Shown: positions 50,017 through 58,082, counted from the first letter of the stretch. The stretch: DNA of 64,000 nucleotides from DAIRET01 sp036795455 (GCA_036795455.1 DAIRET010000002.1:20293-84292), one strand, 5' to 3'. A program made the numbers and translations. Notes: generated from the sequence alone by a model not told the origin.

Positions 50017-50351
50017 ATAAGTTTAGTGTAGTTTTGTTTTATTCCTTCAGCCTGATGTTGGATTAACGTTTTAATATATTCCCATGAATAGATGCCAGTA
50101 TCGTGTCCGTCTTTCCATACAATTTGGATTGCATAATCTCCTACCGGGTTTATACCTTTGATTTTATACATCTCCGGGTGAAAAACAGGTAATTGTGCGG
50201 GGCGGTAAGATTTTAATAATATTGTTTCTCCTTTACAACCGGCACATGGGCATTCGTCCCTCATATACTTTAAACTTAACTGTTCTTCTGTTCCATCTTT
50301 CCAGGTTAAATAAAGATTTCCTTTTTCTACTTTGATTTTCTGAGGTTTCAT
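50013..50351 (-). CDS. DUF971 (GBBH-like N-domain) protein
   Basis: A 112-residue protein matching the DUF971 pattern: LYLTWKDGTEEQLSLKYMRDECPCAGCKGE, INPVGDYAIQIVWKDGHDTGIYSWEYIKTL. The CPCAGC cysteines may bind a metal. The fold is shared with the N-terminal domain of gamma-butyrobetaine hydroxylase. The role is unknown, with suggested links to iron-sulfur metabolism. It overlaps the methyltransferase start by 4 bases. Confidence 0.85.
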   Translation of the reverse strand: MKPQKIKVEKGNLYLTWKDGTEEQLSLKYMRDECPCAGCKGETILLKSYRPAQLPVFHPEMYKIKGINPVGDYAIQIVWKDGHDTGIYSWEYIKTLIQHQAEGIKQNYTKLI

Positions 50352-50482
50352 GTATCTTTCAAATTAATGCTGTTACTAAAAATAAGGAACACACAATGAA
50401 CAAAACAAATTCAATGTAGCAAGCACCGTCTTTGGAGAATAGAATTTTTCTGTTTGAAGGATTAAAGATCGGTTCTTAAAAA

Positions 50483-50554
50483 AAATAAAAAACCATATAC
50501 GCCCTTCCTCGCATGTCCTCACCGAAACAAGGAGGAAGGGGTTTATGGTTTATT
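50483..50554 (-). terminator. Long interrupted hairpin, probable terminator of the amidase gene
   Basis: Nested arms AAACCATA/TATGGTTT and CCCTTCCTC/GAGGAAGGG enclose a 21-base loop, with 3-4 unpaired bases between the two stems. On the minus strand a T-rich run (TTTTTTATTTTTTTT) follows, as in a terminator. It lies some 120 bases after the amidase stop. The remainder of the 50352-50673 gap holds no gene that I can support. Confidence 0.65.
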
Positions 50555-50673
50555 TCCCTGAAACATTCATTAGTTGATGAACTACCGATATATGTTCCCT
50601 GAATTGCCGGATCAAAAGACGGAGATGCTTTTCCCCGGTTATCCCCTTTTATCCCTTTATTTCATTACATCCA

Positions 50674-51495
50674 TCACTCACAATGAGGAATTTCAAATCG
50701 TTTTAAATAACCGCTATAAATCCAGTGGTTCTGTTCCGGGTGAATTTTATACCACCCATCCCCTTCTTCAAAAATTGTAACAACTACACCTTTAGTAAGC
50801 GTTTTTACGATTTCACCGCTTATACCCGGATATGTTCTAACATTTAATGCGTCGGCAACAATTTCAGCGGTTACTCTTCCATTGGAATTAAATATTTTCG
50901 TATCATAAGAATCTATCGCTTCCTTTATCACCGGGATAAAATAATTCTTTGCATCTTCAATTCCGTTCCCACCGAAAAAATTGTCTCCCGGGCATGAAAC
51001 TTTGTTTTCGCTTCCCTCTGTTCTCATCCCGGAAAATGAATCATACCAGCTATGATATACTATATTTTCAGTATTCACTTCTATATTAAACTTTTCGCAA
51101 AGAAACGCATTACAAAGAACTATTGCTTTTTTATGCTCTTCCGTCATAATATCATTACCAGCATTAAAGTTGCCAAGGTGTTCAATAGAAATTCCGAATT
51201 GGTTTGCACTTTTAATTCCTGCCGGAATTTTATCCAAACTTCTTCCCGTGGCTATTTTACCGTCCGGGAAAGTTGTGAAGTGCTGTCCAATCTCTCCCAG
51301 CCCCATGTTTACAACATGGTCTTTTTCGATCATTTCAATAACTTCAAAGTGGTTATTACCGTCAAAATCTTTGTATGACGGTGAATAAGTATGGTGATTC
51401 TGAACCAACTTAATTTTTCTATTAAACTCTTTAAGATGCAGCCATTCACCGAAGTCTTTACTTTCAAATAGTGTATATTTTCCTTTTGATACCAT
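50674..51495 (-). CDS. N-acetylmuramoyl-L-alanine amidase with SH3b domain
   Basis: Residues about 30-180 fit an amidase_2/PGRP fold: VQNHHTYSP with the first zinc His, GQHFTTFPDGKIATGRSLDKIPAG, FGISIEHLGNFN, and KVSCPGDNFFGG with the conserved Cys-Pro-Gly site. Residues about 205-268 are a bacterial SH3 domain (AEIVADALNVRTYPGISGEIVKTLTKGVVVTIFEEGDGWYKI), which binds peptidoglycan. There is no signal peptide, so the route of action is unclear; it could be phage-like or cytoplasmic. The start at 51495 is preferred to 51504. Confidence 0.8.
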   Translation of the reverse strand: MVSKGKYTLFESKDFGEWLHLKEFNRKIKLVQNHHTYSPSYKDFDGNNHFEVIEMIEKDHVVNMGLGEIGQHFTTFPDGKIATGRSLDKIPAGIKSANQFGISIEHLGNFNAGNDIMTEEHKKAIVLCNAFLCEKFNIEVNTENIVYHSWYDSFSGMRTEGSENKVSCPGDNFFGGNGIEDAKNYFIPVIKEAIDSYDTKIFNSNGRVTAEIVADALNVRTYPGISGEIVKTLTKGVVVTIFEEGDGWYKIHPEQNHWIYSGYLKRFEIPHCE

Positions 51496-51597
51496 AATTC
51501 TCAATTAACAAGTTGTAATAAAACTCCCCTGGTTAATCCACATCAATCATAAAAGGCATCCAATGTCATGCAGGGCATCTAGAAAAAAATCTGTTAA

Positions 51598-51629
51598 AAT
51601 TGAGAGAGGCAAAAGAGAAACTCTCAATT
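51598..51629 (-). terminator. 9-bp stem with minus-strand T-run upstream of the amidase gene
   Basis: AATTGAGAG and CTCTCAATT flank a 14-base loop; on the minus strand the sequence continues to AGATTTTTTT. It lies about 100 bases upstream of the amidase start, so it would end a transcript arising in the 51630-51960 gap or attenuate the amidase message. No gene on that strand is seen in the gap. Confidence 0.45.
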
Positions 51630-51723
51630 ACTTCTAAGACCACACGAAAAGTATGATGCTATTAGCAGCGATGATTCAACACAAAAAAAAACATTAAAAT
51701 TTCTGTTGCAAGAATAGCTACCT

Positions 51724-51741
51724 ACTTATTGAAAAAAAATG
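51724..51741. repeat. Direct repeat, copy 1 (copy 2 at 51937-51954)
   Basis: ACTTATTGAAAAAAAATG here and ACTTATTGAAAAATAATG at 51937-51954 differ at one base and lie 213 bases apart. The second copy is 12 bases before the ATG at 51966. They bracket the operator-like elements. Confidence 0.5.
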
Positions 51742-51749
51742 GGGGTCGT

Positions 51750-51778
51750 CCCTACTTTTTTAGTAGGGTTAACCCTAC
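51750..51778. repeat. Triple alternating GTAGGG/CCCTAC element
   Basis: CCCTAC, seven bases, GTAGGG, TTAA, CCCTAC. The second and third units form a perfect 16-bp palindrome, GTAGGGTTAACCCTAC, at 51763-51778. The first and second form another inverted pair. Likely a multi-site operator in the long leader region of the 51966-53810 operon. Confidence 0.6.
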
Positions 51779-51838
51779 CTTTTCTTAAAATGAGATTGTT
51801 GCATGATGTACGATTAATCATATTTTACTTGCTTTTTA

Positions 51839-51854
51839 TGTGAAGAATATCACA
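51839..51854. promoter_or_regulatory. Crp/Fnr-type palindromic site
   Basis: TGTGA, six bases, TCACA is the full CRP half-site pair. An additional half-site, TATGTGA, follows at 51861-51867. It is 112 bases upstream of the ATG at 51966. A Crp/Fnr-family regulator is the obvious reader, but none is encoded in the window. Confidence 0.55.
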
Positions 51855-51904
51855 TCTTTATATGTGAATTTTTAAAAAATACTGAAAGCGGTTTTTATTC
51901 GCTG

Positions 51905-51921
51905 CTTCGTTTAGAACGAAG
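51905..51921. repeat. 7-bp inverted repeat before the orphan signalling operon
   Basis: CTTCGTT, three bases, AACGAAG. It lies 45 bases before the ATG at 51966 and may be an operator or a stem in the message leader. Apart from this and the other listed elements, the 51505-51965 gap holds nothing that I recognise. Confidence 0.45.
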
Positions 51922-51965
51922 TTTATACCCTTTGTAACTTATTGAAAAATAATGTCTAATAGAGA

Positions 51966-52343
51966 ATGAATAAACATGCCGGAAAGATTATAAGCAAAAC
52001 AGAAGCCGGGGAACTGTTCGGTGATGTTTTAGTAAAAAAAGAAATCGAAAGTGAGTTTTTACGCACATTATGCGACAAATCTGTTGAAAACATGATGTTT
52101 AAAATAGTGGACAGTGAGGTAATTATTCTCGGTGACAACAGGAAAGTTATTTATCCGCCCGAAAAAGTTATTAGTGAGGCAGCTGTTTTTTCACGCTACA
52201 GTAAAAGTTTAGTAATCGAGCTTCTTGAAAAAGGAGGTTCCGATAAAACATACATTGAAGAAAGAAAAGAAGTTTTAACAATATCCAATGATTTATATGT
52301 ACTTGAGTATAGCACCCCATGTCCACCTTATTGTTTTGATTAA
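51966..52343 (+). CDS. Unknown 125-residue protein ending in CPPYC
   Basis: No family recognised. A mixed alpha/beta soluble protein without signal or membrane helix: MNKHAGKIISKTEAGELFG, VENMMFKIVDSEVIILGDNR, VFSRYSKSLVIELLEKGG. It ends in STPCPPYCFD, with two cysteines close to the C-terminus that could ligate a metal, form a disulfide or be modified. It is the first gene of an operon with two membrane proteins and a response regulator, 9 bases before the next. A sensory or regulatory role is inference. Confidence 0.6.
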   Translation: MNKHAGKIISKTEAGELFGDVLVKKEIESEFLRTLCDKSVENMMFKIVDSEVIILGDNRKVIYPPEKVISEAAVFSRYSKSLVIELLEKGGSDKTYIEERKEVLTISNDLYVLEYSTPCPPYCFD

Positions 52344-52352
52344 AGGATAATT

Positions 52353-52994
52353 ATGTTCCACCTGTGGGCACTTTTTAGTTCTACTTTACTATTTGTAGCT
52401 TTTTGCGGATTGATATTTCTATTTATTAAGAAAACTGAGATTGATAAAGAATTGCGATTATTTGTAATTTATCTAACAATTGCCTTCATAATGGAATCCG
52501 TTCTTTTGTTTTTTGCCACCAAAAAAAACAACCTTTTCTTTCATCATATTTATGCCCCGATAGAATTCGGATTGCTCTCTTTTTTGTTAATCCAATGGGA
52601 GAGTAAATTTAAAAAGGCATTAAAAATTGCGGCGGTTTTCTACCTCGTTTATAGGTTCGGAGAGATATTTTTCCTCGAAGACTGGTTTAGGTTTAACACT
52701 TCATCAATGACTGTCCAAAGTCTATTATTGTTTTTGTTGGCAACAAGAATATTTTATATTATCGCCACATCTTCTCTGATCCCGTTTTACAGGGATTACC
52801 GCTTTTATATTGCTGTCGGTATAATGACGTGGAACGGTTTTCATGCAATTATTTTCATCCTTCTCAGCTTTTTTGAATTATCGATAGGTTTCTTTTTTTA
52901 CTCTCTCGGAAATATTTTGGGTTATCTTTCATTCTTTTGGACATCAATATGTTATTACAAACAGAAGCAGCGGATATTAAAAACCTTTTATTGA
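52353..52994 (+). CDS. Multi-pass membrane protein of the orphan signalling operon
   Basis: About seven hydrophobic helices fill most of its 213 residues (LFSSTLLFVAFCGLIFLFI, LFVIYLTIAFIMESVLLFF, FGLLSFLLI, ALKIAAVFYLVYRF, SLLLFLLATRIFYIIA, FYIAVGIMTWNGFHAIIFILL, FFFYSLGNILGYLSFFW). Loops are short and there is no enzymatic motif. It resembles membrane sensor parts that in other species are fused to or encoded beside kinases. The next gene starts inside its 3' end. Family unknown. Confidence 0.65.
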   Translation: MFHLWALFSSTLLFVAFCGLIFLFIKKTEIDKELRLFVIYLTIAFIMESVLLFFATKKNNLFFHHIYAPIEFGLLSFLLIQWESKFKKALKIAAVFYLVYRFGEIFFLEDWFRFNTSSMTVQSLLLFLLATRIFYIIATSSLIPFYRDYRFYIAVGIMTWNGFHAIIFILLSFFELSIGFFFYSLGNILGYLSFFWTSICYYKQKQRILKTFY

Positions 52995-53185
52995 TAATTT
53001 TGGGTTCGGCAGCACTTGTTATTGGTGTGCTGTTAACTCTCATTTTTGTTTTTTTAAATAACATTAGAAAAAAGAACGAGTTAATAGGTAAATTGCAGCA
53101 CAAACTTAACCGTATGATAATGGAAGAGAAACTGAAAGAGATTTCAAAAGACAATGCTAATGAAAAAAAGAATAATAATAGCTGA
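52949..53185 (+). CDS. Small membrane-anchored coiled-coil protein
   Basis: About 78 residues: a short outer segment, one membrane helix (LLLIILGSAALVIGVLLTLIFVFL), then a basic, heptad-rich cytoplasmic tail (NNIRKKNELIGKLQHKLNRMIMEEKLKEISKDN). It looks like a kinase stripped to anchor and linker helix. It overlaps the gene before it by 46 bases and the response regulator by 26. A TTG four codons upstream could also be the start. Confidence 0.55.
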   Translation: MLLQTEAADIKNLLLIILGSAALVIGVLLTLIFVFLNNIRKKNELIGKLQHKLNRMIMEEKLKEISKDNANEKKNNNS

Positions 53186-53810
53186 AGATGAAGAGCTTCA
53201 ACTAAACTATTTAAAACGCGATATTCTAACACACCGCAAAGAGAAATACGAAATAGTAGGCGAAACCCGCAACGGGATGGAACTGCTCAACTTATGGAGA
53301 AAACTAAATCCCGATTTATTAATAGTTGATCTTAATATGCCGAAAATGACCGGGGGAGAAGCAATCCAGGAAATCAGGCGTATTGACAATAAAGTAAAAA
53401 TCATCGTATTAACCTCCCTGGAAGATGAATACTTGATTAATGCATTCCTTCAGTATACCGATGCTTACTTACTAAAAACAAAAGAAACCCCGGAAAACTT
53501 TTTGGAAAAACTTGATGAAGTAGCTTTTTCCGAAAAGATTGAAACAAGAAGTTATTTGCTCTCTAAAATCATTCAATTTAAAAAGAAAAAAATAAAAATA
53601 ACAAAAAGACAACTTGAGATTATTTACAGTATAAAGCAGGGGCTGCAAAACCAGCAGATTGCCAATAAACTTTTTATTAGCAACAAAACGGTTGAAAAAA
53701 CCTTAAAGACTTTGTTTGAAAAATTCAAAGTTGATAACCGGCACGAATTAGCGGCAAAGTTCGACGAGAAAAAAAAATACGGCGAACTTGATGACGGCGA
53801 TAACGATTAA
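53160..53810 (+). CDS. NarL/FixJ-type response regulator without a partner kinase
   Basis: A receiver domain (IIIAEDEELQLNYL; Asp57 in LLIVDLNMPKMTG; Thr in VLTSLED; Lys in YLLKTKE) is joined by a basic linker to a LuxR-type helix-turn-helix (about 146-200: ITKRQLEIIYSIKQGLQNQQIANKLFISNKTVEKTLKTLFEKFKVDNRHEL). It ends in an acidic tail. No histidine kinase is in the operon. The linker KKKKIKITKRQ is unusually lysine-rich. The start at 53160 is preferred to 53154. Its stop is 6 bases from the convergent stop of the sugar transferase. Confidence 0.88.
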   Translation: MKKRIIIAEDEELQLNYLKRDILTHRKEKYEIVGETRNGMELLNLWRKLNPDLLIVDLNMPKMTGGEAIQEIRRIDNKVKIIVLTSLEDEYLINAFLQYTDAYLLKTKETPENFLEKLDEVAFSEKIETRSYLLSKIIQFKKKKIKITKRQLEIIYSIKQGLQNQQIANKLFISNKTVEKTLKTLFEKFKVDNRHELAAKFDEKKKYGELDDGDND

Positions 53811-53816
53811 CGCCTT

Positions 53817-55217
53817 TTAATATCCTTTTGTGTCCCCTCTCAACATTCTCCAAACAGTTAATAAAATAATTTGAATATCCAGCCAGAGCGTCCAGTTTTC
53901 GATATACCAGATATCATGGTCAATTCTTTTACGGATTAATCTCCTGTTTTCATTTTCATCGGGAACGTCGCCTCGCAGCCCGTGAACCTGAGCCCAGCCT
54001 GTTAATCCCGGTTTAACAGTGTGGCGTATTTTTATATCATCAATAAATTCGGTGTACTGGGAATTATATGCAAGCGGATGCGGACGGGGACCTACAATCG
54101 ACATATCTCCTAAAAGTACATTGAAAATTTGAGGTAGTTCATCCAGGTTCGATTTCCTTAAAAACCTCCCGAATTTAGTTACACGGGGATCGTCTTTCGT
54201 TGTAGGTTTAAATTTATTCGTATCGGGATTGATGTGCATTGTTCTGAACTTAAAACAATTAAATTCCTTATTATCCCTACCCACTCTTTTCTGTATAAAG
54301 AAAACCGGTCCTTTGGAAGTCAATTTTTGAATAATAATTATCAACGGGAATATCCATGATGTTACAAGCATAATAGCTGTAATTGAAACAGTCAAATCGA
54401 AAACCCGTTTTATAAGTCTCCACTGAATTTCTTCAAGCGGTTCATTTCTAACGCTTATAATCGGGAAACTACCGATCATACTTATTTGAAACTTTTTCGA
54501 GATAAACCTGAAATAATCCGGTATAATATGAACGCCGACAGCATTATGATTACATATTTTAATAATTCTGTCTATTGATTCATAAGCGTAATTCGGCAGT
54601 GCAATTATTACCTCTTCAACCCGGTTCTTATCGAAAACAGATTGAAGTTCGCCTGTTGTACCGATTACTTTAATCTTTTCGTTTACAGCCGCACCGTCAT
54701 CAACAAATCCTACGAGGTTGTAACCCATGTCCGGGTTATTAATTATCATATTATAAAAATTCAATCCAACTTCACCGGCACCGATAATAACAATATCTCT
54801 AACGTTCTTCCCTTTTTTTCGCAATGCTTTCAGCATCCGCTTAAAAAGTAAAAATCTAATACTTACCAGAACCGTCAATAAGAACGAATAGAACAGTATA
54901 AAATTACGGGTAAATAGATTTTCTTTCGCAATGAAGATGAATAAAATCGCAGCCAGCAGTTGTAAGAATACAAGTTTCAGCAGGTTTATTATTTGGTAAG
55001 AAAAATAACGGTTACCGAATTCATCATAAAACCTGGTAGTCCTTGATGAAAAATACCAGAGAAAGTTCTGAATAAGTAACAGTATGAAAAGAAAATTCTT
55101 CTCGAACAGAGTTTCGAGCGATTGCGCCAATACTGCCGCAATAAAGAAAGAAGCGTTTAGTAACGTTAGGTCCGCGACTACTTTCAGGTTATGAAGTGAT
55201 TTTTTATTTACTATCAT
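53817..55217 (-). CDS. Undecaprenyl-phosphate sugar phosphotransferase (WcaJ/PssY type)
   Basis: Initiating enzyme for exopolysaccharide synthesis. Four N-terminal helices come first, then a CoA-binding-like nucleotide fold (DIVIIGAGEVGLNFYNMI, GFVDDG). The C-terminal bacterial sugar transferase domain follows: KRVFDLTVSITAIMLVTSWIFPLIIIIQKLTSKGPVFFIQKRVGRDNKEFNCFKFRTM, then FGRFLRKSNLDELPQIFNVLLGDMSIVGPRPHP and KPGLTGWAQVHGLRGD. It loads a hexose phosphate on undecaprenyl phosphate. It overlaps the GT4 gene by 4 bases. Length 466 is usual. Confidence 0.94.
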   Translation of the reverse strand: MIVNKKSLHNLKVVADLTLLNASFFIAAVLAQSLETLFEKNFLFILLLIQNFLWYFSSRTTRFYDEFGNRYFSYQIINLLKLVFLQLLAAILFIFIAKENLFTRNFILFYSFLLTVLVSIRFLLFKRMLKALRKKGKNVRDIVIIGAGEVGLNFYNMIINNPDMGYNLVGFVDDGAAVNEKIKVIGTTGELQSVFDKNRVEEVIIALPNYAYESIDRIIKICNHNAVGVHIIPDYFRFISKKFQISMIGSFPIISVRNEPLEEIQWRLIKRVFDLTVSITAIMLVTSWIFPLIIIIQKLTSKGPVFFIQKRVGRDNKEFNCFKFRTMHINPDTNKFKPTTKDDPRVTKFGRFLRKSNLDELPQIFNVLLGDMSIVGPRPHPLAYNSQYTEFIDDIKIRHTVKPGLTGWAQVHGLRGDVPDENENRRLIRKRIDHDIWYIENWTLWLDIQIILLTVWRMLRGDTKGY

Positions 55218-56335
55218 TCTTTGAAAAACTCAACTGCTTTTTCATCTATAAAATTTTTAATATTAGTCTCAAAATTATCACGGGAATACCGAAGCGAACT
55301 ATTTCTTATTTCTTCCGGGTCAAATTTATCCTCCATAGATTCAAATAATTTGACCGCATCTTTTACTGCTCCGGCAGACTGATGTGAAAAGTGAATTCCG
55401 TTCTTACCGTGAATTACAGTTTCCGCAGTACCTCCTTTATCAAGTGCTATCACGGGTGTTCCGCAGGCAAGCGCTTCAACTACAGTTATTCCGAAATCTT
55501 CTTCCGCAGCAAAAACAAGGGCTTTGGCTTTTTGAAAAATTTCTTTCATTTTTTCAGAGTTTAAAAACCCAACAAGCTCAATGTTTTTACCTGCAATAGA
55601 TTTTAATTTCCCGGCATCCGGTCCATCACCTATTACTATTAACTTTTTATCCGGCATTTCGGTAAATGCTTGAATTAATATATCCATCTTTTTATACGGT
55701 ACAAACCTGGATGCAGCCACATAATAATTTTCTTTATTTCTTTCACATGAAAATTTATGTACATCCACGGGGGGATAAATTACTGCAGCATCGCGGTTAT
55801 AAACTTTTTTGATTCTTTTGGCGATGTATTCGGAATTAGCTAAAAAATAATTAACACGGTTGACTGTGCTTAAATCCCACAACCGCATTTTATGTAGAAT
55901 ATATTTCGCCCACATCCCCTTAATGCCTTTTGATAACCCGGCTTCTTTAATATACTGGTGATACAAATCCCACGCATACCGCATAGGAGTATGGCAGTAA
56001 CACACATGCAGTTGATCGCTTCTTGTTAAAACACCTTTTGCAACCGAGTGTGAACTCGAAAGAATTATATTGTACCCGGTTAAGTCAATCTGCTCTATTG
56101 CAAGTGGAAACAAAGGAAGATAAAACGAATGGTGATTCCGGGCAAACGGTAATTTTTGAATAAAAGTAGTCTGCGGCAGTTTATCTTTAAATACTATTTT
56201 TTTATCGGCTTCCGATAAAAAATCGAGCAAACAGAAAATATCGGCATCCGGATAGATGTTGGTGAACGATTCCACGCATCTTTCCGAACCGGTGTAATTT
56301 AAAAACCATTCGTGAATTATCGCTTTTTTCATCAA
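55214..56335 (-). CDS. Glycosyltransferase family 4
   Basis: GT-B enzyme of 373 residues: KAIIHEWFLNYTGSERCVESF, SSSHSVAKGVLTRSDQLHVCYCHTPMRYAWDLYHQY, IYPPVDVHKF, and in the donor domain YYVAASRFVPYKKMDILIQAF, LIVIGDGPD and the EX7E site AEEDFGITVVEALACGTPVIALDKGG. The CHTPMRYAWD block is common in mannosyl- or rhamnosyltransferases of capsule loci. It acts after the initiating transferase downstream. A second ATG one codon in is possible. Confidence 0.92.
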   Translation of the reverse strand: MMKKAIIHEWFLNYTGSERCVESFTNIYPDADIFCLLDFLSEADKKIVFKDKLPQTTFIQKLPFARNHHSFYLPLFPLAIEQIDLTGYNIILSSSHSVAKGVLTRSDQLHVCYCHTPMRYAWDLYHQYIKEAGLSKGIKGMWAKYILHKMRLWDLSTVNRVNYFLANSEYIAKRIKKVYNRDAAVIYPPVDVHKFSCERNKENYYVAASRFVPYKKMDILIQAFTEMPDKKLIVIGDGPDAGKLKSIAGKNIELVGFLNSEKMKEIFQKAKALVFAAEEDFGITVVEALACGTPVIALDKGGTAETVIHGKNGIHFSHQSAGAVKDAVKLFESMEDKFDPEEIRNSSLRYSRDNFETNIKNFIDEKAVEFFKE

Positions 56336-56446
56336 TAAAAATATCTTCTTTCAGTTTTCAACTAAGTATCATAAATCGTTATATTAAAAATAGTAAAAAA
56401 ATATGTTTTACTTTTACACCGGATTTAATTAAACAGAACATCTTTA

Positions 56447-57211
56447 ATGCTTTCTATAGTTACTATTACATACAACAACTACGACGAATTAGAGGAAACG
56501 TTGTCAAGCATTCCTCATTACGGGTTTGTTGAAAGAGTTGTCATAAACGGGGGAGCTTGTAAAAAAACAAGTGAGCTCCTTTCTTCATTTGATGGAATTT
56601 CGTTAAGCGAAAAAGATGAAGGGATTGCGGACGCATTCAACAAAGGGATTAAAAACTCTTCCGGCGAGTTTATTCTGTTCCTTAACAGCGGGGATATGCT
56701 TATCTCTCCCAATTACTTAGCGGAGGCAATCGAAGTATTGAAGAAAAACTCAGATATAGGATTTATCCATACCAACGTTGTTTTTGAAGATGCGGCAGGA
56801 TGTGATTTGCTGTTGAAACCGCCGATGAAGAATTTCGGATTCGGAATGAAATATTTACACCCCGGAATGATTGTACGAAAAGAGATATTTAGTAAAATCG
56901 GAATGTTTGATACTTCATTCAAATCTTCAATGGATTTTGATTTCACCCTCCGTATGGAATTAGCCGGAATCAAAGGGTATTATATCAATTCTGGTGGAGT
57001 TATTCGAATGAAAGGAACAGGAATATCATCTATTAAAGAATGGGAGGGAATAAAAGAGTGTCTTCGCTCAATGAGAAAGAATAAGTACTTGAACATAGTT
57101 TCTTTTTTATCATGGTGTGTTAGGGCATTACTTTTTTTCTTTAGAAAAGGAATGATGGTGCTGGGATTGAAAAGTATTTTGGCAAAACTCAAACTTATGA
57201 AGCCGAGATAA
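56447..57211 (+). CDS. Glycosyltransferase family 2 (WcaE-like)
   Basis: GT-A enzyme. LSIVTITYNNYDELEETLSSI starts the nucleotide-sugar fold; SLSEKDEGIADAFNKGIKNSSGEFILFLNSGDML contains the SxKDxGIxDAxNKGI and NSGD donor-site motifs. A C-terminal hydrophobic stretch (SFLSWCVRALLFFFRKGMMVLG) suggests membrane association. It adds a sugar in surface-polysaccharide synthesis; the substrate is unknown. It runs divergently from the GT4 gene and converges with the next gene, with a one-base gap between stops. Confidence 0.9.
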   Translation: MLSIVTITYNNYDELEETLSSIPHYGFVERVVINGGACKKTSELLSSFDGISLSEKDEGIADAFNKGIKNSSGEFILFLNSGDMLISPNYLAEAIEVLKKNSDIGFIHTNVVFEDAAGCDLLLKPPMKNFGFGMKYLHPGMIVRKEIFSKIGMFDTSFKSSMDFDFTLRMELAGIKGYYINSGGVIRMKGTGISSIKEWEGIKECLRSMRKNKYLNIVSFLSWCVRALLFFFRKGMMVLGLKSILAKLKLMKPR

Positions 57212-57212
57212 A

Positions 57213-58082
57213 TTAAAACTTTCCTACAAACGCAGCTTTAATCAAACCAAACACACGTCCCGCAAAAATACCCGCGTTATTTATTACAAGTTGAAACTTA
57301 AAACTCAATAATCCTCTTGCAGCCTGCACAAATGGAACTGCAAACATTTCAGCCAGTTCATAAAACACTGCCGGTTTTCTTTTAACAACCAGCCATTTCC
57401 ACACCAGTGCCCCTTTGCCTACCCCGTATCGAAATGCTTTTTTAAATCCTATACGGATAGATTCATTAAAAGGAGGAATGTGATAGACAATTAATTCCGG
57501 GAAAAACTCCATCTCTTTTTTTGAAAAAAAAGCTTGCCAGCAGAAGTCTGTTTCTTCACCGCTTCCCCAATATGAACCGACACCGAACTTCTCATCGAAC
57601 CTGCCGAGTTCATCAAACGTTTTCGCTCGTATTGCAAAATTTGAGCCCATCAAGTTTTTTGTGTTTTTGAAATGTTTCAGACTTCCGCCGATTTTGTGAC
57701 GGTAACTATAGTAATCATTGTTATCTTCCCGGACAATACTACCAGCGACTATTTCGAGCAAGGGATTATCTTTCAAAATCTTGAAGAATCTTTCCGTGTA
57801 ATCATCACAAAAATAACCATCATCATCGCAGAAGAAGAGCCAGTCTGTGCCTGCTGGAATTTCAATTGAGTTTCTTGCAGCCGAAACAGAATTCTTCAAA
57901 ACTCGTACATGTTTAAAAAGAGAATTGTCGGCAATATCCGCCGGCAGCTTTACCTCCACCTCATTTTGATCCAGAAGGAATACCGCCGAAGGAGCGGGTA
58001 TTTGTTTCAGTGAAGCCCTTAAACTTCTTTCTACAAGATAAAGCTGTCTTTTATATGTGTTTGTTACAACTATGTAATTCAT
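57213..58082 (-). CDS. Glycosyltransferase family 2
   Basis: A 289-residue GT-A protein: MNYIVVTNTYKRQLYLVERSLRASLKQ, VSAARNSIEIPAGTDWLFFCDDDGYFCDDYTERFF with the DDD metal site, then GSNFAIRAKTFDELGRFDEKFGVGSYWGSGEETDFCWQAFF, the acceptor-side ED motif. The C-terminus has weak hydrophobic helices (LAEMFAVPFVQAARGLL). Role: polysaccharide sugar transfer; substrate unknown. Confidence 0.88.
   Translation of the reverse strand: MNYIVVTNTYKRQLYLVERSLRASLKQIPAPSAVFLLDQNEVEVKLPADIADNSLFKHVRVLKNSVSAARNSIEIPAGTDWLFFCDDDGYFCDDYTERFFKILKDNPLLEIVAGSIVREDNNDYYSYRHKIGGSLKHFKNTKNLMGSNFAIRAKTFDELGRFDEKFGVGSYWGSGEETDFCWQAFFSKKEMEFFPELIVYHIPPFNESIRIGFKKAFRYGVGKGALVWKWLVVKRKPAVFYELAEMFAVPFVQAARGLLSFKFQLVINNAGIFAGRVFGLIKAAFVGKF

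Noticed and set aside
50574..50780. 68-codon plus-strand frame near the amidase 3' end
   Set aside because: Half of it is antisense to the SH3b domain, it has no ribosome site and no family features.
53797..53825. Terminator between the response regulator and sugar transferase stops
   Set aside because: GGCG/CGCC can pair around the junction with a short TTTT, but the stem is only 4 bp and too weak to support.
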